Part shown: piece after piece, positions 13,683 to 17,431 of the stretch
Numbering within the stretch: the first letter of the stretch is position 1
How the letters are laid out: each line of letters starts with the position of its first letter
Assembly: GCA_900543605.1 (NCBI GenBank)
Contig: UQSK01000038.1
Coordinates: forward strand, 1 to 17,431
DNA: 17,431 nt
Source: an uncultured Collinsella sp.
GTDB lineage: Bacteria > Actinomycetota > Coriobacteriia > Coriobacteriales > Coriobacteriaceae
Direction: 5' to 3'
The notes under the pieces: model-generated
What the model saw: only the letters and a program-made list of their open reading frames with translations
What the model was told of the DNA's origin: nothing
The model's database searches: none
Translations under genes and position numbers: made by a program

Positions 13683-14582
13683 CTGGTAGGGATGATCCGT
13701 CTGGCACGTCAGTTTGAGCGACCGCATCGCCTCTACCAGCACAAAGCCGGCGATGGCAACCGTGATCACTACGTCGAGCGGCGTGTTCACAAACCACAGC
13801 AGGCCCATGAGGTACGACCCGGCATTAAAGGCAAAGTGCAGCAGGATCGTGTAGCGGAGCTTTCCGGTCGTCACGAGCACCCAACCAAAGATGAGGCCGG
13901 CGGCACCCGCGTAGCAACCCTGCACCCAATTCATGTGCATAAAACCGAAGATTGCCGCCTGCAGCACAATCGCCGCGGCGATACCCCACGTACTTGGGGC
14001 CGCCCAGGGCACCATGGCGCCGTTTTGCGCGCTCGCACGACGCGGGCGCTTCCAAAGTGGGCGACACTGCGGATTAAACGCTCGGAGCGAAAACTCAAAA
14101 ATAATGCCGCGCACCAGCAGCTCTTCACAAAATGGGGCGCCGAGCACCGTAGTCAGGACGGCGAGATAGCTGGTGTCGCCCATACCTGTTTCCTCGATAA
14201 GCTCGCTGTAGTCGGCCGCGGCGTCGGGCAACAGCGACAGCACGGCGTCGGTCACGTAGCCAACGACCACCTGCAGGGCAAGGCCAATCACGACAACGCA
14301 AGCGATGCGCTTCCATGCAGCACTTGCTCCCCCGCCGAGCGGACGTTCACCTTGCCGGCGCGCCATGAAGGAGCGGGGCCACAGATAACGCCACCACAGC
14401 AGCGCCATCAAAAACGACGCCGTCTGAGCAGCAGCCTGGAACCATTGGATATCGAGATTGTCGATCGGATAGCCCGTCAGCACCGATACGGCATCGAGAA
14501 CCGAAAACAGAACCACGCTCAGGGCTATATCGGCAGCGACAACGCCAAAACATGCAAGCGCCCACGCCATCGCATTGAGCAT
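13674..14582 (-). CDS. CPBP-family intramembrane glutamic endopeptidase
   Basis: 302 residues with about seven to eight membrane segments. The family's three motifs are all present: EExxxR (E153, E154, R158 in CEELLVRG), FxxxH (F212 to H216 in FGFMH) and HxxxN (H249 to N253 in HFAFN), so the active site looks intact. Relatives include CAAX prenyl proteases and proteins linked to bacteriocin self-immunity; the substrate here is unknown and no bacteriocin gene is visible. The ATG at 14582 is preceded by GAGGAGG at 5 bases. An upstream in-frame ATG at 14642 lies inside a 31-bp repeat and was rejected. Convergent with the ygiQ-like gene. Confidence 0.9.
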   Translation of the reverse strand: MLNAMAWALACFGVVAADIALSVVLFSVLDAVSVLTGYPIDNLDIQWFQAAAQTASFLMALLWWRYLWPRSFMARRQGERPLGGGASAAWKRIACVVVIGLALQVVVGYVTDAVLSLLPDAAADYSELIEETGMGDTSYLAVLTTVLGAPFCEELLVRGIIFEFSLRAFNPQCRPLWKRPRRASAQNGAMVPWAAPSTWGIAAAIVLQAAIFGFMHMNWVQGCYAGAAGLIFGWVLVTTGKLRYTILLHFAFNAGSYLMGLLWFVNTPLDVVITVAIAGFVLVEAMRSLKLTCQTDHPYQQA

Positions 14583-14633
14583 GCCAACCTCCTCAAAACC
14601 GTTCCCTAGTTCTACCACAACTCGGCAGAGAGC

Positions 14634-14664
14634 TGATCCCATGGGGACGGAGGAAAACGGATCA
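14634..14664 (+). repeat. 31-bp REP-like unit, copy 3
   Basis: Same unit as at 2138-2168 with one substitution (CCATGGGG for CCTTGGGG near the left end): TGATCC and GGATCA ends around GGGGACGGAGGAAAAC. It ends one base before the antitoxin stop codon and lies 51 bp upstream of the CPBP start. Confidence 0.9.
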
Positions 14665-14665
14665 C

Positions 14666-14866
14666 TTATTGATGAGAATCGGGCACAGTGCCAAAGGCCC
14701 CGCTGGGCGAAATGTCGAACGGAAAGGTGCCGCAGCGATTGAAGGCGGCGATGAACATGCGGATGGCGTTGGACGGCGTGGTGCCTACGAGCTGGGTTGC
14801 CGCCGCGAAGGCCGCCTTTTCCTCAGGCAAGACCTTCGCTACAACCGGGGTCATGTGTTCTGCCAT
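14666..14866 (-). CDS. RelB/DinJ-type antitoxin without a toxin partner
   Basis: 66 residues. The segment AKVLPEEKAAFAAATQLVGTTPSNAIRMFIAAFNRCGTFPFDI matches the ribbon-helix-helix DNA-binding part of RelB/DinJ antitoxins, which pair with RelE/YafQ-type ribonucleases. AAGGA lies 6 bases before the ATG at 14866; the longer in-frame version to 14941 has no ribosome binding site. In such operons the toxin usually overlaps or follows within a few bases. Here the stop is followed after one base by a 31-bp repeat and then the CPBP gene, so no toxin is present on either side. It may be a remnant, an anti-addiction gene or a stand-alone regulator. The tail after PFDI is short and may be degenerate. 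Confidence 0.8.
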   Translation of the reverse strand: MAEHMTPVVAKVLPEEKAAFAAATQLVGTTPSNAIRMFIAAFNRCGTFPFDISPSGAFGTVPDSHQ

Positions 14867-14980
14867 GGCGCTTCCTTTTTGAAACGACGGTGGTGCGGAT
14901 AGATGCGGGCCACGCGGCTGGGCGACGGGCTGTGAAGGCAACCCGATTGGCCCGCATCTGGAGTTTGTTTCTACGGCGTT

Positions 14981-15010
14981 GGTATTACTTGGTATTCCTA
15001 AGTATTACCC
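14981..15010. promoter_or_regulatory. Three 10-bp iterons upstream of the antitoxin gene
   Basis: GGTATTACTT, GGTATTCCTA and AGTATTACCC follow each other at exact 10-bp spacing. The outer two also make an imperfect palindrome (GGTATTACTT with AAGTATTACC, 9 of 10). Sites on one helical face are typical of ribbon-helix-helix operators, so antitoxin self-repression is likely (inference). Confidence 0.6.
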
Positions 15011-15030
15011 CGCAGATAGAATAGCACACC

Positions 15031-15061
15031 TGATCCCTTGGGGACGGAGGAAAACGGATCA
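15031..15061 (+). repeat. 31-bp REP-like unit, copy 4
   Basis: Identical to the unit at 2138-2168 and in the same orientation as the copy at 14634-14664, 397 bp away. The two copies bracket the orphan antitoxin and its operator. It lies 20 bp after the end of the ABC permease-ATPase gene. Confidence 0.93.
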
Positions 15062-15081
15062 TTTTGTTGCTGAATAAGTAT

Positions 15082-16458
15082 TTAGAGTGTGATGATGTCC
15101 GAGATATTGAGGGCCCGAGCGTCGACGGCATCGTGCGTGGCAAGCAACAGCATGCGACCGTCGAGCAAGTCGAGCACGACTTCGGCGCATGCGTCGCGCG
15201 CAGCGGTATCTAGACCGGTAAAGGGCTCGTCCAGAATCACCGCGTCGCCTGGGCACAGCAGGGCTCGGGCAATCTCGACGCGACGGCGCTGCCCGCCCGA
15301 GAGCTCGGCCACACGAGCATGTACATCGACCCCCGGCACCAGCAGGCGCAACAGGGCTGCGGCACTCGAGGCGTCCACGCGCGCGTTGGCGCACACCAGC
15401 GCGTTATCCAGAGCAGAAGCGTCCTCTACCAGGCGCACATCCTGAAACACCATCGAGCACGGTGCGCACTCCCCCGCCGCTAGCGCGAGCAACGTCGACT
15501 TGCCCACCCCCGAGGCGCCCATCACGCAGGTACGCCCGCCGGTGGGCACACGAAGCACCAGACCGTCCAGCGCCGGCGCCCAGGGCGCGCGATCGCCCAC
15601 GGCAAGCGCAAGCTCCGCCGAAGCGCCATCGCTCGCGGCCCCCGCACGCCCGCGCAGTCCATGTCCATGCGTCCGCACGGCAACACGCCATGCCACGGAA
15701 CCCGAAGCCCGCAGCAGCCACATCAGCACGCGCTCGCATGCCCACGATGCCGCCACGACCAACACGGTCCACGCCAGCAGGTCAGCCGTCTCAATGAGCA
15801 GCTTCGCCTGATAGATGCGCTCGCCCACGGTACCAGCCGCCATGCCAATCAACTCCGCCGCCACGCCGGCCTTCCAGCTCATGCCGATCACGGCGCGGGC
15901 GCACGAAAGCACAAACGGCAGGACTTCGCGCCAGGTATGGGCGAAGAACAGTCGCCAACCCCGCACACCGTGCAGACGAAACATCTGCTCCAGCGGCCTA
16001 TCCACTTGTGCCAAACCCTCGACCAGCGAAAAATACACGCCCGGCAGTGCCATCAAAAAGACCGCTGCAATGCTCACGCGCGCCGACCCCAGCCAAATGA
16101 GCAGTAGAACCACCACGCAGGCAACCGGCGTCGCCTTTACAAACGAAAGCGCCGGCGCCACCAGACGGGCAAACGTCCGCGACCGCACCGAGACTCCCGC
16201 CAGTACACCGCCGCAGATCGCGGCAAGCGCCAGTCCGCCCAAGATTCGTGCGCCTGAGCCCACCAGAATCGCCCACGTGTTGGCATCACACACCAGCCGC
16301 AGCAACGCCACCATAACAGCGCCCGGCCCCGGCAAAATCAGCGGCTGCGCCACCAGCGCCGCCGCGAAGACCCACACGGCAAGCCAAAAGGCGGCAACGG
16401 CACCTGCTGCCGCCACCGCCTTCATACGCTTTGTCATGTGTCGAGCAAACGCACACAC
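15082..16458 (-). CDS. ABC importer with permease and ATPase fused in one protein
   Basis: 458 residues. Residues 1-255 are an SsuC/TauC-like permease with about six membrane segments and the coupling loop (GMSWKAGVAAELIGMAAGTVGERIYQAK). Residues 280-458 are an ATPase with Walker A GASGVGKST (314-322), Q-loop Q339, signature LSGGQ (386-390), Walker B AVILDEP (406-412) and switch H442. In relatives these are two separate proteins. The ATPase is compact: only about 16 residues separate Walker A from the Q-loop, where 40 or so are usual. The GTG at 16458 has GGAG 6 bases upstream, within the last codons of the binding-protein gene, so translation is probably coupled. Substrate could be a sulfonate, nitrate-like anion or thiamine precursor; not resolved. 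Confidence 0.88.
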   Translation of the reverse strand: MCAFARHMTKRMKAVAAAGAVAAFWLAVWVFAAALVAQPLILPGPGAVMVALLRLVCDANTWAILVGSGARILGGLALAAICGGVLAGVSVRSRTFARLVAPALSFVKATPVACVVVLLLIWLGSARVSIAAVFLMALPGVYFSLVEGLAQVDRPLEQMFRLHGVRGWRLFFAHTWREVLPFVLSCARAVIGMSWKAGVAAELIGMAAGTVGERIYQAKLLIETADLLAWTVLVVAASWACERVLMWLLRASGSVAWRVAVRTHGHGLRGRAGAASDGASAELALAVGDRAPWAPALDGLVLRVPTGGRTCVMGASGVGKSTLLALAAGECAPCSMVFQDVRLVEDASALDNALVCANARVDASSAAALLRLLVPGVDVHARVAELSGGQRRRVEIARALLCPGDAVILDEPFTGLDTAARDACAEVVLDLLDGRMLLLATHDAVDARALNISDIITL

Positions 16459-16461
16459 GAG

Positions 16462-17431
16462 CTACTCCATGTAGTAGAAATCGTCAGCCGGGAGCTTGCC
16501 GCCCACGGCGCTCGAGTCTGCATCGGCCAGCACCTGCAGGTACCCACCGAGCGCCGCCTTCATATCCTTCCCCGTCTGGCACACGAGCATGCACCCGGGA
16601 ATCGCCTTTTCGGCAATCGTGGCGTTATCCACGATGCCTGCATCGACCACGGCCTGAGCCCAGTCCGCCGGCGCCGCATTGACGGCCTTCACGCTCGCCT
16701 CATGGCAGCGCAAGAATTCCGCCACGGCCTCGGGATGCTCCTCGGCAAAGGCACGGCGCACCACGGTCACACCCGTCAGCAGGCGCGAGCCCGTGTCTCC
16801 TGCCAGCTCATCCCACACATCGGTCAGACTTACCGGTGCCGACAGCTTGCCCTCGCTCTTGGCGATGGCAGCGGTCTTGAACGGCTCCGGCAGCACGCCC
16901 ACGGCGGACGGGTCGGCAAGCAGAGCCGACAGCACCTCGGTGGGCTCGCTCTTAAACTCGAGCGCCACCTGGTCGGTCAGGCCCGCGCGCTCCAGCAGGT
17001 AGTTCATGACGTACTCCGACGTGGTGCCCTTGCCCGTCATATAGACGGTATGGCCCGCCAAATCGCCAAACGAGGCCACACTCGCGTCGCCCGTCACCAC
17101 GTTCAGCACGCCCAGCGTGTTGATGTCGATGACCTGCACCGCGCCTTCGGTCTTGTTGTAGAGCACGCTCGCCACGTTGGCGGGCACCAGGGCAATGTCG
17201 ACATCTCCCTGAATGACCTTGGGCACGATCTCGTCGGCGGCAGTGTTGATCGCAAAGTAGAACTCGTTATCCGTGGCGCCCTCGTCCGCCTGGTCCATAA
17301 ACTGCACCAGGCCAATCGACGTCGGCCCCTTGAGCGAGGCGACGTGCACCTCGACCGGCTCGACAGCAGAACTGCCTGCAGCAGACCCGGCAGCCGAGCC
17401 CGCGGCGGACCCGGCACCGGTAGCTCCGCCG
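16462..17431 (-). CDS. ABC substrate-binding protein (NMT1/SsuA-like), 5' end missing
   Basis: 323 codons are visible; the start is beyond the window. The folded part begins VEVHVASLKGPTSIGLVQFMDQ, followed by DVDIALVPANVASVLYNK, GHTVYMTGKGTTSEYVMNYLLERAGL and VLPEPFKTAAIAKSE, the layout of periplasmic-binding-type proteins of the NMT1/SsuA/TauA group. The first visible residues are an Ala/Gly/Ser repeat (AGSAAGSAAGSAAGSS), the flexible linker usual after the lipid-carrying cysteine of a lipoprotein; the lipobox itself is not seen. An internal GTG at 17349 is not the start because this linker continues the same frame upstream. It is the first visible gene of a two-gene operon with the fused permease-ATPase, 3 bp apart. 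Confidence 0.88.
   Translation of the reverse strand, partial: GGATGAGSAAGSAAGSAAGSSAVEPVEVHVASLKGPTSIGLVQFMDQADEGATDNEFYFAINTAADEIVPKVIQGDVDIALVPANVASVLYNKTEGAVQVIDINTLGVLNVVTGDASVASFGDLAGHTVYMTGKGTTSEYVMNYLLERAGLTDQVALEFKSEPTEVLSALLADPSAVGVLPEPFKTAAIAKSEGKLSAPVSLTDVWDELAGDTGSRLLTGVTVVRRAFAEEHPEAVAEFLRCHEASVKAVNAAPADWAQAVVDAGIVDNATIAEKAIPGCMLVCQTGKDMKAALGGYLQVLADADSSAVGGKLPADDFYYME

Noticed and set aside
14867..15030. Possible toxin gene beside the antitoxin
   Set aside because: No open frame with a RelE/YafQ-like sequence is seen here or between 14583 and 14665.

Overview
The window looks like one end of a draft-assembly contig from a GC-rich Coriobacteriia member, most likely Collinsella or a close relative. 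This is an inference from gene content and protein style (Rrf2/cysK/mnmA neighbourhood, YvlD-type holin-like protein, M42 peptidase, FucO, short GGGACGG-containing palindromes); no marker gene is present. Positions 1-53 are not biological: they match the Illumina Nextera i5 adapter, fused to genomic sequence that starts at 54.

Layout. (1) 54-2053, minus: the N-terminal two thirds of an AddB/RexB-like recombination nuclease subunit, cut off by the adapter. (2) 2136-2573: a REPIN-like inverted pair of 31-bp repeats, a terminator and a YerC/TrpR-like repressor. (3) 2898-3263: a small YvlD/phage-holin-4-type membrane protein. (4) 3401-6298: a sulfur block made of an Rrf2 regulator with four cysteines, divergent cysK, then mnmA (tRNA 2-thiouridylase). 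(5) 6307-7680: a solitary fusion of an HTH domain to a HipA-like kinase, packed 8 bp from the end of mnmA. (6) 7818-10383: an M42 metallopeptidase, a 127-bp four-way-junction-like palindrome, and fucO (lactaldehyde reductase) with a LacI-type operator. (7) 10496-13598: a DUF1275/YoaK membrane protein divergent from a YgiQ-type radical SAM protein. (8) 13674-15061: a CPBP membrane protease and an orphan RelB/DinJ antitoxin bracketed by two direct copies of the same 31-bp repeat. (9) 15082-17431: an ABC importer whose permease and ATPase are one polypeptide, translationally coupled to a lipoprotein-type substrate-binding protein that runs off the window.

The genes are mostly independent units. 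The clear functional groupings are the sulfur block (regulator, cysteine synthesis, thiolation of tRNA) and the two-gene ABC importer. The most unusual signal is a set of short intergenic palindromes that share a GGGACGG-type core in the loop while their stems are unrelated (2138-2222, 3367-3391, 11392-11424, 14634-14664, 15031-15061). They resemble REP elements mobilised by a RAYT (Y1 transposase), but no RAYT gene lies in the window.
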